Source: DATKDU01 sp035512595 (GTDB lineage: Bacteria > Planctomycetota > Planctomycetia > Pirellulales > Pirellulaceae). Taken from it: a stretch of DNA of 62,032 nucleotides. The position numbers and the translations under genes are program-made. The notes beneath the pieces are model-generated. The model saw nothing but the letters and a program-made list of their open reading frames with translations. It had not been told where the DNA came from and did no database searches. The stretch lies in the NCBI GenBank assembly GCA_035512595.1, contig DATKDU010000108.1, positions 1 to 62,032 on the forward strand. The letters are read 5' to 3'. Every line of letters begins with the position of its first letter. Positions within the stretch are counted from its first letter, which is position 1. Shown here piece by piece: positions 44,405 to 52,656 of this stretch.

Positions 44405-46000
44405 CTAAGAGCCGCGCACCGCTTCGCAGGTCATTTGCAACACCTGTGCGCAGCTAGGGACGAGTTCTTCCACCGGCCGCGACGTATCGACATCGACACT
44501 TGCCAGTCCGGCCAGATCGGGCTCGTCGGCAGCGCGCTGCCGGGCGATCAATTCGGGGAATGCTTCCGACGAGCTCGTGCCAGCGGCGCGGCGGCGGGAG
44601 ACGCGGCCCGCGGCAATGTCCACCGGGCAGATGCAGCGGAAGGCTTGGAAAATCGCCCCGTAGTGCGTTGCCAGCTCAAGAGCCTGCTGGCGGCGAGTGG
44701 CAGCCAGGAACGTGCCGTCGAGTATTATCGAGCTGCGATTGGCCAGGAGCAGCCCGGCCCGCTCGAACATCACGTCGTAGACTCGCTCGCGGCTGGCCTG
44801 GCTGTACTTGGCGTCGCTCGAGCCGGTCGGCAGTTGTCCTTCGGCAGCCATCTCGGCCCGCAGTTCGTCGGTCTGCAAATGCTCGGCGGCAAAGAGCTGC
44901 GCTAGTGCCGCGGCCAGCGTCGATTTGCCGGTGCCGCTGACGCCGCGGACGAGGATCACCAGCGGCGGCGAGAGACGCTGGTCAAAACGGTCGGCCAGAT
45001 GCAGGTAGTCGCGAGCCAGCTTCAGCGACGCCTCGCGATCCGGCCCCTGCTGTTGTCTTGCCCGCAGCGCGGCGACCTTGGCCCGGACGCAGGCCCGGTA
45101 CGACTTGTAGAATGCGGCGAGCGATTCGGGGGGCGCGTCGCCGAGCAATTCCAGGCAGCGGCGTCGGACCGATTTGCCGACGCTTTCGTCCCCCAGCTCG
45201 GCACATTCCGATTCCAGGAAGCACAGCTCGTCCAGCACGTCGAGCCGGCGGAACTCGGCATTGAATTCGATGCAGTCGATGACCACCGGCGGATCGGTGA
45301 GGTAGATATGCTCCGGCCGCAGGTCGCCGTGGCCGTCAATCACGCGGCCGGCATTCACGCGGGCGTCGAACAGGGCCGGCCGCAGCAGGAGCTGCTCGAG
45401 TTGGGCGTTGTGGATGCGCTTGACTTGATGCACATCAAGCTGATGCTCGGGGCGGACCAGCTCGGCCAGATTGCCGCGGACGTGGGATTCGACTTCGGCG
45501 CGATAGGAGTCGGGTGAATTTGTCTGCGGGGGTTGATGGCGATAGAATTCCGCCAACAGTTGAGCGAGTCGCTCTAGTAGAACGGAATTCATTCCGTTTC
45601 CGGAACGGAATGAATTCCGTTCTACGGCGGAAAGCAGCGTCTGCGATTCATCGAGCCGCCGCATCTTCACCAGCCAATCGACGGTCTCTCCTGCGCCGCC
45701 GATCGCAAGTCGCCCGTCTGCCTCGCGCGCGACTGGCACCACGTCCAGATAAACGTCCCCCGCCAGCCGTCGGTTGAGTCGCAGTTCCTCCCGGCAAGCG
45801 GCCTCGCGCAGCTCGCGCGTGCTGAAGTCGAGAAAGTCAAACCGCACCGGCTTCTTCAACTTGTAAGCAAAGCGGTCGGTCAGAAACACGACCGAGATGT
45901 GCGTCTGGATCGTCTCGACGCGGCTAGTCGGCTCGGGATACGCGTCGGCGCGCGCGAGGGCGGCGATCAGCTCGGCAAGCGGCAGGTTGGCGGCGGACAT
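44405..46000 (-). CDS. Fused phosphotransferase/AAA-type ATPase, with REPIN-derived insertion
   Basis: This 531-residue protein starts at the ATG at 46000 (MSAANLPLAELIAAL). The N-terminal half resembles aminoglycoside phosphotransferase-like kinases: LKKPVRFDFLDF, the catalytic-loop-type HGDLRPEHIYL and VIDCIEFN. The C-terminal half is a P-loop NTPase with Walker A GVSGTGKSTLAAAL. This two-part layout is known for a family of uncharacterised proteins. An in-frame stem-loop at 45577-45625 encodes VERNSFRSGNGMNSVLL in a loop between conserved blocks. The substrate is unknown. Confidence 0.82.
   Translation of the reverse strand: MSAANLPLAELIAALARADAYPEPTSRVETIQTHISVVFLTDRFAYKLKKPVRFDFLDFSTRELREAACREELRLNRRLAGDVYLDVVPVAREADGRLAIGGAGETVDWLVKMRRLDESQTLLSAVERNSFRSGNGMNSVLLERLAQLLAEFYRHQPPQTNSPDSYRAEVESHVRGNLAELVRPEHQLDVHQVKRIHNAQLEQLLLRPALFDARVNAGRVIDGHGDLRPEHIYLTDPPVVIDCIEFNAEFRRLDVLDELCFLESECAELGDESVGKSVRRRCLELLGDAPPESLAAFYKSYRACVRAKVAALRARQQQGPDREASLKLARDYLHLADRFDQRLSPPLVILVRGVSGTGKSTLAAALAQLFAAEHLQTDELRAEMAAEGQLPTGSSDAKYSQASRERVYDVMFERAGLLLANRSSIILDGTFLAATRRQQALELATHYGAIFQAFRCICPVDIAAGRVSRRRAAGTSSSEAFPELIARQRAADEPDLAGLASVDVDTSRPVEELVPSCAQVLQMTCEAVRGS
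45577..45625. repeat. REPIN-like stem-loop in frame within kinase/ATPase gene
   Basis: A perfect 22-bp inverted repeat (arms 45577-45598 and 45604-45625) with the five-base loop TCCGG. The left foot is GTAG and the right foot CTAC. The minus-strand gene reads through it without a stop, as RNSFRSGNGMNSVL. Confidence 0.9.
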
Positions 46001-46138
46001 CGAGCGGTGCTCCCGGTCAACGGGGTCGGGAGTCGATTTCGGCCGACGACCGTCCATTCGCAAAAGCGGGCTGGCCGAAATCGACCCCCGACCCCTTCGC
46101 TGTGCCTGGCGACTGCCGCGGGCTTCGCCCCGGCGAAT

Positions 46139-46161
46139 GTCCACTCGCGGAGCGAGTGGAC
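46139..46161. repeat. REP-like palindrome GTCCACTCGC/GCGAGTGGAC at dapA stop
   Basis: A perfect 10-bp stem with loop GGA, followed by CTAC on the plus strand. Its CTA gives the dapA stop on the minus strand. It is related to the GGGCACTCGC element at 33582-33604. Confidence 0.8.
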
Positions 46162-47048
46162 TACATTAGCCCATACGCCACGAGCGTCTTGTGCAGCTTG
46201 GCCTCGCTGGCCGCATCCAGCGGGGTCATCGGCAGTCGCAGCTCTCCGCTGTCGCGGCCGAGCATCTTCATGGCGGCTTTGATCGGGATCGGGTTGGTCG
46301 CCAGCCCTAATAGCTCGCGGCCGAGGTTGAAGAGCTTCTGATGCCAGCGGAGCGACTCGGCATGATTGCCGGCATCGAACGTCTTGACCAGGGCGATCAT
46401 GTCCTTGGGGACGACGTTGCCGACGACGGAAATCACCCCTTCCCCGCCGACCGACATGATGGGGAGCGTCAGGCTGTCGTCGCCGGAGAGAACGGTCAGG
46501 TCGGTCGTCGCCAGAATCTGCGACGCCTGGTCGAGCTGGCCGGTCGCTTCCTTGACCATCGTGACGTTCGGCAATTCGGCCATCCGGGCGATCGTCTCGG
46601 GCTCGATGTTCTTGCCCGTGCGGCCGGGAATGTTGTAGACGCAGATCGGAATGCCGACCTGCTCGGCAATCGCTTTGTAGTGCTGGTAGAAGCCCTCCTG
46701 CATTGGCTTGTTGTAGTAGGGGGCGACCATGAGTGCCGCGTCGGCCCCTTCCTTGGCGGCCCACCTGGTCAGCCGCAGGGCCTCGGCCGTGCTGTTGGAG
46801 CCAGTGCCGGGCATGACCTTGCAGCGTCCGCGGGCGTCTTCAATGACGGCGGAGATCACCCGCTCGTGCTCCTCGTGCGTCAGCGTCGGCGATTCGCCTG
46901 TGGTGCCGACGGGACAGAGGCAGGTCGTGCCGGCGGCAATCTGGAACTCGACCTGCTCCTTGAGCCGCTCGTAATCGACCTCGCCATTTCGAAAGGGCGT
47001 GACGATGGCGACGGAGAGGCCGGCGAATGCGGAACCTTTGCGAGGCAT
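46161..47048 (-). CDS. dapA: 4-hydroxy-tetrahydrodipicolinate synthase
   Basis: This 295-residue aldolase condenses pyruvate with aspartate semialdehyde, the first committed step to lysine and diaminopimelate. The Schiff-base lysine is in MVKEATGQL, the catalytic Tyr in VYNIPGRTG and the CPVGTTGESPTL block are intact. The start is set at the ATG at 47048 (MPRKGSAFAGLSVAIVTPF); an upstream GTG at 47060 is possible. The stop codon TAG is the foot of the palindrome at 46139-46161. A diaminopimelate pathway would fit peptidoglycan synthesis, now accepted for many planctomycetes. Confidence 0.92.
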   Translation of the reverse strand: MPRKGSAFAGLSVAIVTPFRNGEVDYERLKEQVEFQIAAGTTCLCPVGTTGESPTLTHEEHERVISAVIEDARGRCKVMPGTGSNSTAEALRLTRWAAKEGADAALMVAPYYNKPMQEGFYQHYKAIAEQVGIPICVYNIPGRTGKNIEPETIARMAELPNVTMVKEATGQLDQASQILATTDLTVLSGDDSLTLPIMSVGGEGVISVVGNVVPKDMIALVKTFDAGNHAESLRWHQKLFNLGRELLGLATNPIPIKAAMKMLGRDSGELRLPMTPLDAASEAKLHKTLVAYGLM

Positions 47049-47161
47049 TTTGGAGACCACTGACCTGGAGGAAGGAGCAATTCGGTATGATACGTCCGAC
47101 CTTGGCGGACTGACAACGGGCCAAATTGGGGGTGGTGGTACAGTTAGGTAGAATCGGCGGG

Positions 47162-47269
47162 ATGAGACGCAAGCAAAAGCCGGTCTATCTACTGCTCGGA
47201 GTGGTCGCGATTTTCATGCTGCTGGCGATGTTCATCGTCATCTACTTCCTGACCGTGCCCAATACCTAG
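47162..47269 (+). CDS. 35-residue single-helix membrane peptide
   Basis: MRRKQKPVYLLLGVVAIF continues MLLAMFIVIYFLTVPNT to a TAG at 47267-47269. It has a basic cytoplasmic start, one membrane helix of about 22 residues and a short outside tail, with GGCGGG just before the ATG as a weak ribosome site. It is shorter than most annotation limits. It is divergent from dapA, so it has its own promoter. A toxin-like or accessory membrane peptide is possible, but coding is not proven. Confidence 0.45.
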   Translation: MRRKQKPVYLLLGVVAIFMLLAMFIVIYFLTVPNT

Positions 47270-47526
47270 CTAAAGTAACATCAATATCGCTACGACTACT
47301 GACGACGCGTGCGGGCGCAGCCATTTTCGGCGTGTTGGCGAAGTGACGTCTTCACCGTTCATTTAAGGTCTCCTACGTTCAGCATGCTGTTCAACGTACT
47401 GGCTTGGACCGGTTGCGGCCAAGACCGATTTGTATCTGGAACGCCGGTCAATGTTGCTTGCCGTGCGACTCGGAGCGAGATACGCTTCGTAGAAGTGGCG
47501 CACTCACCCCGAAAGGAGAACTGTCG

Positions 47527-47724
47527 GTGATCATCCGCTCGCAGAGAGCCACTCTCGACGACCTGTACCGAGTGGAAGGCCAAGCCGAGCTCGTCGGAGG
47601 GAGGCTCGTCGATCCGATGGCCAGCGCTTACCTTCCTTCAGACCTGGCGGCAGCCGGCGACGGCACCTATGCGCGTCAGTTCGTTTTCGATCGCGGTAGA
47701 GGGGCGGCGCGATCCTTCGTATAA
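47527..47724 (+). pseudogene. Fragment of a Uma2-family endonuclease gene
   Basis: From a GTG at 47527, with a strong AAAGGAGAACTGTCG ribosome site, the frame gives VIIRSQRATLDDLYRVEGQA then ELVGGRLVDPMAS. This matches the typical Uma2 start (ATLEDLLRTEGKAELIGGRI). After residue about 35 the similarity is lost and a TAA closes the frame at 65 residues, whereas full Uma2 proteins have about 190. It is a truncated remnant. The rest of the 47270-47802 gap has no recognised gene. Confidence 0.5.
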
Positions 47725-47802
47725 TGGATCCCTGGACGAGCAGCTTAGTCTTTCACCTCGCATGACCTGCAAGTTTCCCAGCCAGCGAAGCGCCCGATCT
47801 CC

Positions 47803-50800
47803 ATGTCGAAAGTAGTCCAATCGTTGCAGCGAGCGAGCACGTCGTTTGCTCGCGCGTCGGGCTTGCTCATGATGGCCACGGTCGCGACGGCCGCCGAGGC
47901 GGACTTCGAGAAGACCTTTGCCCCGGTCGTCATCCGCCACTGCGTCGCCTGCCATAACTCGAGCGACCCCAAAGCCGGGCTCGATCTGACCAGTGGCACG
48001 GCGGCACTGAGGGGGGGGGATAGCGGCGCAGCGATCGTCCCCGGCAAACCGGCTGAGAGCTTTCTCGTCGAGCGAATCAGCGACGGCTCGATGCCCCCGG
48101 AGAACGACGGCCGGCGGCTGACGAAAGTAGAAGTCGCCGCCGTCTCGCAGTGGATCCAGGCCGGTGCGAAGTGGCCGCAGAACCGCGTGCTCAGCGCGTT
48201 CGAGATCACGACGGAGAAGCGGGCCGGCTGGGACTGGTGGTCGCTGCAACGGGTTCAGGGTTCAGGGTTCAGGGTTCAGGACGGTGGTCAGGAGCCAGGG
48301 GCCAGGAGTCAGGAGCCAGGGGCCAGGAGCCAGGAGCCAGGAAATGCGATTGATGTGTTCATTCGGCAGAAGTTGGTCGAAATGGGCTTGGCTCCTTCGC
48401 CGCCGGCCGACAAACGCACCCTCATCCGCCGCGCGTATTTCGATCTGATCGGACTGCCGCCGAAGCCGGAAGATCTCGCCGTTCATCTGGCCGACGAATC
48501 GCCGGATGCGTATGAGCGGCTGGTCGATCGGCTGCTGGCATCCCCGCACTATGGCGAGCGGTGGGGCCGGCACTGGCTCGACGTCGTCCGCTATGGCGAG
48601 AGCGACGGCTTTGAGCACGACCGCTATCGCGATACGTCGTGGCCCTACCGCGATTACGTCATCCAGAGCCTGAATGCCGACAAGCCGTACGACCGGTTCA
48701 CCTTGGAGCAACTGTCGGGCGACGTGCTCGAGCCGATCACCAAGGACGGCATTGCCGCCACCGGCTTTCTCGTCGCCGGGCCGTGGGACGAGATCCAGAA
48801 CGTCGGCAAGAGCGAAAACGAGATGAAGCGAGCCCACGAGGAGCAGATGGAAGAGATTCTCGCCGCGGTGTCGCAGACGTTCCTGGGGCTGACCGTCAAT
48901 TGCGCCCGCTGCCACGACCACAAGTTCGATCCGATCCCGCAGACTGATTACTACCGGCTCAAGGCGGTCTTCGACGGCATTGACTACGGCAATGGGGAGA
49001 AACGCGGCGAGCGGCCGTGGATGACGCCGGCCGAAGTGGCGGCGTATGAGGCGGAGTTGTTGCCGATCCGTAAAAGAGCCGACGAGTTGAAGAAAGAGGT
49101 CGCCGAAGTGTCCGCCAAGTTCCTCGGCGATGCGGCCGCCGAGCCGGCGGACGCGAAGCTCGGCGAAGGCCGGTTCGGCCAGGCGCTGGACGCCAAGAGC
49201 GGCCACGTGATCGTCCCCGCGAAGGACGCGTATGCCAAGCCGCCGCTCACCATCGAGTGCTGGACCAAACTGCTCAGCCGCACCAGTTACAACGTCCTGA
49301 TCGCCTGCAAACCCAAAGGGGTGCTCGACCACTGGGAAATCTACACCGATGCCGGCACGGGTAAATTCTGCGCCTCGGTGCCAGGCTTTTCGCCAGCGCA
49401 GATTTGTTCCGATGTGGACATTGTGGACGGGGCATGGCATCACGTGGGGATGACCTTCGACGGCAGCCGGGTCGAGCTGTTCATTGACGGCCGGATCGTC
49501 AAGGCGGCCGACGTGCAGCGCAAGGAAAGCGACGGACGGACGGCGTCCCTGGTGATCGGCGCGATTCCCGGGCAATTTGGCTGCGACGGGCTCGTGGACG
49601 AAGTCCGCATCAGCAGCGTGATTCGGACGTTCAGCGCCGCCCCGGACAAACCGCCGGAGGCCGATGAGCACACGCTGGCACTATGGCGCCTGGACGAAAT
49701 CGTGGGGGGGCGATTGCGCGATATCGCCCCGGCAGCCATGCGCGAGACTGGAAAGGCCGCCGTGCTGCGTCGCCAGCAAGAGGCCGTGCGGCAGAAGCTG
49801 AAGGATACGGAAGCTGAAATCAAGCGCCACGCATTGCCGCAGGTCTTCGCCGGCCTGCGGAAGCAGCCGCCCCAGACGCTGGTGCTCCTGCGGGGCGACA
49901 TTCACAAGCCGGGACCGGCGGTGATTCCGGCGGCACTCAGCGCCACGCACGTGTTGCCGGGGGACTTGTCCCTGGACGCCAAATCGCCCGAAGGCCAGCG
50001 GCGGCTGGCCTTCGCCCGCTGGGTGACCGATGCCAAGAATCCGCTCACGCCGCGGGTGATCGTCAACCGGCTGTGGCAATATCACTTTGGCCGCGGCCTG
50101 GTTGAGACGCCGAGCGACTTCGGCTTCAGCGGCGGCCGGCCTTCGCATCCGGAGCTGCTGGATTGGCTGGCCCACGAGCTCGTCCGCGGCGGCTGGACGC
50201 TGAAGCGCTTGCAGCGGCGGATGGTTGCCAGCGCGACGTATCGGCAGGGTTCAGGGTTCAGGGTTCAGGGTTCAGGAACGGGTGGTCAGAGGTCAGAGGT
50301 CAGAAGTCAGCAATCAGCGGCATCGGCGCCCGCCGGCAATCCGCAATCCGCAATCCCCAATTCGCAATCGATCGATGCCGACAACCGCCTGCTGTGGCGC
50401 TATGCCCCGCGGCGACTGGAGGCCGAGATCATCCGCGACGCCATGCTGGCCGCCAGCGGCGAATTGAACACGCAGATGGGGGGCCCGAGCTATAGGCCGT
50501 TCACGGTGACTGTTTTTAATACGCACTTCTATCATCTGTTCGACAGCGGCGAGCCGCAATACAACCGCCGCACCGTGTATCGGGCCTGTGTGACCACCGG
50601 CAAAAGCCCGCTCTTGACCGTGCTCGACTGTCCCGCCCCGTCACTGTCCGCCCCCCAGCGTCAGGAAACGATCACGCCGCTGCAAGCCCTGGCCCTGATG
50701 AACGATTCGTTCGTCCAGCGACAGGCGGAGAAGATGGCCGCACGGGTCGTGGCCGAAGCCGGCGCCAACGCCGCCGCACAGGTTCAGCGCGCGTATGCCA

Positions 50801-50925
50801 TCGCCCTGGCGCGCGAGCCGACCGCGGAAGAATCCGCGGCAGCGCAGCAACTCGTCGAGTCGCAGTCGCTAAAAGAACTTTGCTGGGCGCTGCTCAACAG
50901 CAGCGAGTTTCTCTACGTCGAGTAA
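47803..50925 (+). CDS. PSCyt1-PSCyt2-LamG-DUF1553 protein with in-frame heptanucleotide insertions
   Basis: This 1040-residue planctomycete cytochrome-type protein has a haem motif CVACH near residue 48 (PSCyt1), then DUF1549 (about residues 185-405; CARCHDHKFDPIPQTDYY), a LamG/concanavalin-like domain (about 455-620) and DUF1553 from about 720 to the end. Such genes often pair with DUF1501; none is adjacent here. Two insertions break linkers: GSGFRVQ and EPGARSQ heptapeptides at about residues 150-181, and GSGFRVQGSG...RSQQSAASAP at about 816-858. They are the translation of seven-base tandem repeats. The N-terminus (SLQRASTSFARASGLL) also contains repeat-like DNA. The protein is probably exported, with haem attached outside. 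Confidence 0.85.
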   Translation: MSKVVQSLQRASTSFARASGLLMMATVATAAEADFEKTFAPVVIRHCVACHNSSDPKAGLDLTSGTAALRGGDSGAAIVPGKPAESFLVERISDGSMPPENDGRRLTKVEVAAVSQWIQAGAKWPQNRVLSAFEITTEKRAGWDWWSLQRVQGSGFRVQDGGQEPGARSQEPGARSQEPGNAIDVFIRQKLVEMGLAPSPPADKRTLIRRAYFDLIGLPPKPEDLAVHLADESPDAYERLVDRLLASPHYGERWGRHWLDVVRYGESDGFEHDRYRDTSWPYRDYVIQSLNADKPYDRFTLEQLSGDVLEPITKDGIAATGFLVAGPWDEIQNVGKSENEMKRAHEEQMEEILAAVSQTFLGLTVNCARCHDHKFDPIPQTDYYRLKAVFDGIDYGNGEKRGERPWMTPAEVAAYEAELLPIRKRADELKKEVAEVSAKFLGDAAAEPADAKLGEGRFGQALDAKSGHVIVPAKDAYAKPPLTIECWTKLLSRTSYNVLIACKPKGVLDHWEIYTDAGTGKFCASVPGFSPAQICSDVDIVDGAWHHVGMTFDGSRVELFIDGRIVKAADVQRKESDGRTASLVIGAIPGQFGCDGLVDEVRISSVIRTFSAAPDKPPEADEHTLALWRLDEIVGGRLRDIAPAAMRETGKAAVLRRQQEAVRQKLKDTEAEIKRHALPQVFAGLRKQPPQTLVLLRGDIHKPGPAVIPAALSATHVLPGDLSLDAKSPEGQRRLAFARWVTDAKNPLTPRVIVNRLWQYHFGRGLVETPSDFGFSGGRPSHPELLDWLAHELVRGGWTLKRLQRRMVASATYRQGSGFRVQGSGTGGQRSEVRSQQSAASAPAGNPQSAIPNSQSIDADNRLLWRYAPRRLEAEIIRDAMLAASGELNTQMGGPSYRPFTVTVFNTHFYHLFDSGEPQYNRRTVYRACVTTGKSPLLTVLDCPAPSLSAPQRQETITPLQALALMNDSFVQRQAEKMAARVVAEAGANAAAQVQRAYAIALAREPTAEESAAAQQLVESQSLKELCWALLNSSEFLYVE
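48251..48342 (+). repeat. In-frame heptanucleotide arrays (GGGTTCA)4 and GTCAGGA/GCCAGGA
   Basis: Four exact GGGTTCA units (48251-48278) are followed by GTCAGGA, GCCAGGR units at seven-base spacing (48287-48342). In the gene frame this reads RVQGSGFRVQDGGQEP then GARSQEP repeats. The second type matches the intergenic array at 5164-5219. Confidence 0.9.
50247..50370 (+). repeat. In-frame heptanucleotide arrays (GGGTTCA)4, GGTCAGA, GCAATCC
   Basis: Four GGGTTCA units (50247-50274), three GGTCAGA units with AGTCAGC and AATCAGC (50284-50318), and three GCAATCC units (50336-50356) follow in succession, all at seven-base period. The reading frame stays open throughout. Confidence 0.85.
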
Positions 50926-51151
50926 CGGCTTCGTTGCCGCCACTCCGCATTCTGCACTAGAAAGTCCGCGCATCCACCGCGAGAAGGCACGCCAAAGCGT
51001 GAAGGAGGCACTTCTCGCGGCGGAGCGTTCCACCCGGCATCAGGGGACGATGCCGAGCGGACAAAGATATCGTGCGGACATAGGCGAATTCGCCAGAAAT
51101 CGGGCTTCGAATGCTGTCCCCTAAGTCTGGCGACTTCGGCTACCGACAGCG

Positions 51152-51361
51152 TTAATTACTCGGCACCGGCAAAATCTCCGCTCCCGGCGGAATCGTGGCC
51201 GGGTAGCTGACCGTGGCGCGCGGCAAGATGCCGGTCGCGCAGGGATCGACGTCGCAGCGGTCCCCGCGGTTGAACCAGTTGGCAAATGGCCGGTTGCAAC
51301 GGCAACCGGAAAACGCCAGCGCCACAAGCGTTACAACCGTGATGGCAAACATCTTCCTCAT
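51152..51361 (-). CDS. Small cysteine-containing lipoprotein
   Basis: This 69-residue lipoprotein (MRKMFAITVVTLVALAFSGC, lipobox FSGC) has a strong AAAGGAG ribosome site nine bases before the ATG at 51361. The mature part holds CRCNRPF, DRCDVDPCATG and a Pro-rich end. Four Cys outside the lipobox suggest disulfides or metal binding. No family was recognised. Confidence 0.7.
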   Translation of the reverse strand: MRKMFAITVVTLVALAFSGCRCNRPFANWFNRGDRCDVDPCATGILPRATVSYPATIPPGAEILPVPSN

Positions 51362-51573
51362 GACTGTTCTCCTTTGGCTCCCTTCCTGGTGGTGGGCTGC
51401 GAAACTCTACCCCACACCCGCCGTTGTGCAAACGCAACCGTCGCTTTTTTTCACCACCGCTTGAGAATCCGCGCCGGAAAGCGTCGAATATCTGCTACAC
51501 CGAGCCGTCACCGGCTCGCAGCCTGCGCTAGTACAACCGGCACTTACATCATGTTTCGCACGGGCGTTTTGTC

Positions 51574-52641
51574 ATGAACGCTGCCTACAACCCGAACCAG
51601 GCGCGCAACGCCCGCATCCGGCAAGGCCTGGCCGCGCCGGCGTTTCTCTGCGCCATTGTGCTGGCGCTGCCGCTGGCCGGCGGCGAAGGGGATGCCAACG
51701 CAACCGCGGCCTGCGGCATGCGCGCCCAAGACCGGGTCTGGCTGGCCAGCACGAGGCACCTAGGGTGCGTGAATGGGAGCAGCGGGCCGGCACTCTGGCG
51801 GTGGAATGCCGCCCAGTGGCAGGCCAGCGACCAGCAGGAGTTTCTCGACCAGAACGAAGAACTCCCGCACACCGTGATTTACATCCACGGCAATCGCGTC
51901 GGCGACGACGAGGGAGCCAGCGGCGGATTGGCCGTGTATCAGCAGATTGTCGCCAGTCATGCGGATGAAAAACCAGTGCGGTTCGTAATCTGGTCGTGGC
52001 CCAGCACGAAGATCTGCGGGCCGATCAAGGACGTTCGCAGCAAGGCGTGGCGCTCGGACGACGAGGCGGTCATGCTGGCCCGCTTCCTGGACGGGATCCA
52101 CAAGCCTGAGGCGCCAGCGGAGGAAAACTCTGATTTCGCGACGTTCGCTGCTTCCGCGCCGAAGCGTGACCGCAGCGACCGCGAGGACTATCGCGTCGGC
52201 TTCGTCGCTTTCAGCTACGGCGCCCGGATCACCGGCGGCGCGCTGCAAATGCTGGGCGGCGGCAATCTCGACGGCCACACACTCCCCCGTCGCCAGCGGC
52301 CGCAGTTTCGCGTCGCGCTCTGGGCCCCGGCGGCGCACAACGACTGGCTGCTGCCGCACAGCCGCCACGGCAAGGCACTGCCGCTGGCCGATAAGTGGCT
52401 GAGCACCACCAACCGCTGCGACGAGTCGCTGTGGCGGTACGAGCGACTGGAAAAATGCGGCAATCCGCCGGCGCTTGGCTTCGCGGGTTTCACCGGCCGG
52501 GGGCAACTACCCGCGGAGCTGCAAAACCGCTGGGAAGAATGGGAGGTCTCCAACCTCGTCGGCAGCACGCACAACTATCATCCGTACATGCATTCGCCGT
52601 GGATCGCCGAGCAGACTGCCAGGTGCGTGCTGTGGAAATGA
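51574..52641 (+). CDS. Exported alpha/beta-hydrolase-like protein
   Basis: This 355-residue protein starts MNAAYNPNQARNARIRQGLA and carries an N-terminal hydrophobic segment (APAFLCAIVLALPLAGG). The core has VIYIHGNRVGDDEGASGG, an oxyanion-hole-like HG, a nucleophile elbow AFSYGARI that replaces the usual GxSxG, and a His in GSTHNYHPYMHSPWI near the end. This is a hydrolase fold like the DUF900-type esterases. The substrate is unknown. The repeat-poor, Cys-containing front (ACGMRAQ, LGCVNG) is unusual. Confidence 0.7.
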   Translation: MNAAYNPNQARNARIRQGLAAPAFLCAIVLALPLAGGEGDANATAACGMRAQDRVWLASTRHLGCVNGSSGPALWRWNAAQWQASDQQEFLDQNEELPHTVIYIHGNRVGDDEGASGGLAVYQQIVASHADEKPVRFVIWSWPSTKICGPIKDVRSKAWRSDDEAVMLARFLDGIHKPEAPAEENSDFATFAASAPKRDRSDREDYRVGFVAFSYGARITGGALQMLGGGNLDGHTLPRRQRPQFRVALWAPAAHNDWLLPHSRHGKALPLADKWLSTTNRCDESLWRYERLEKCGNPPALGFAGFTGRGQLPAELQNRWEEWEVSNLVGSTHNYHPYMHSPWIAEQTARCVLWK

Positions 52642-52656
52642 CCGAGCGGTGCTCGA

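Noticed and set aside
48262..49671. 469-codon minus-strand frame opposite the PSCyt gene
   Set aside because: It is antisense to the PSCyt protein, with an Arg/His-rich unstructured product, and its end is made of the heptanucleotide repeats.
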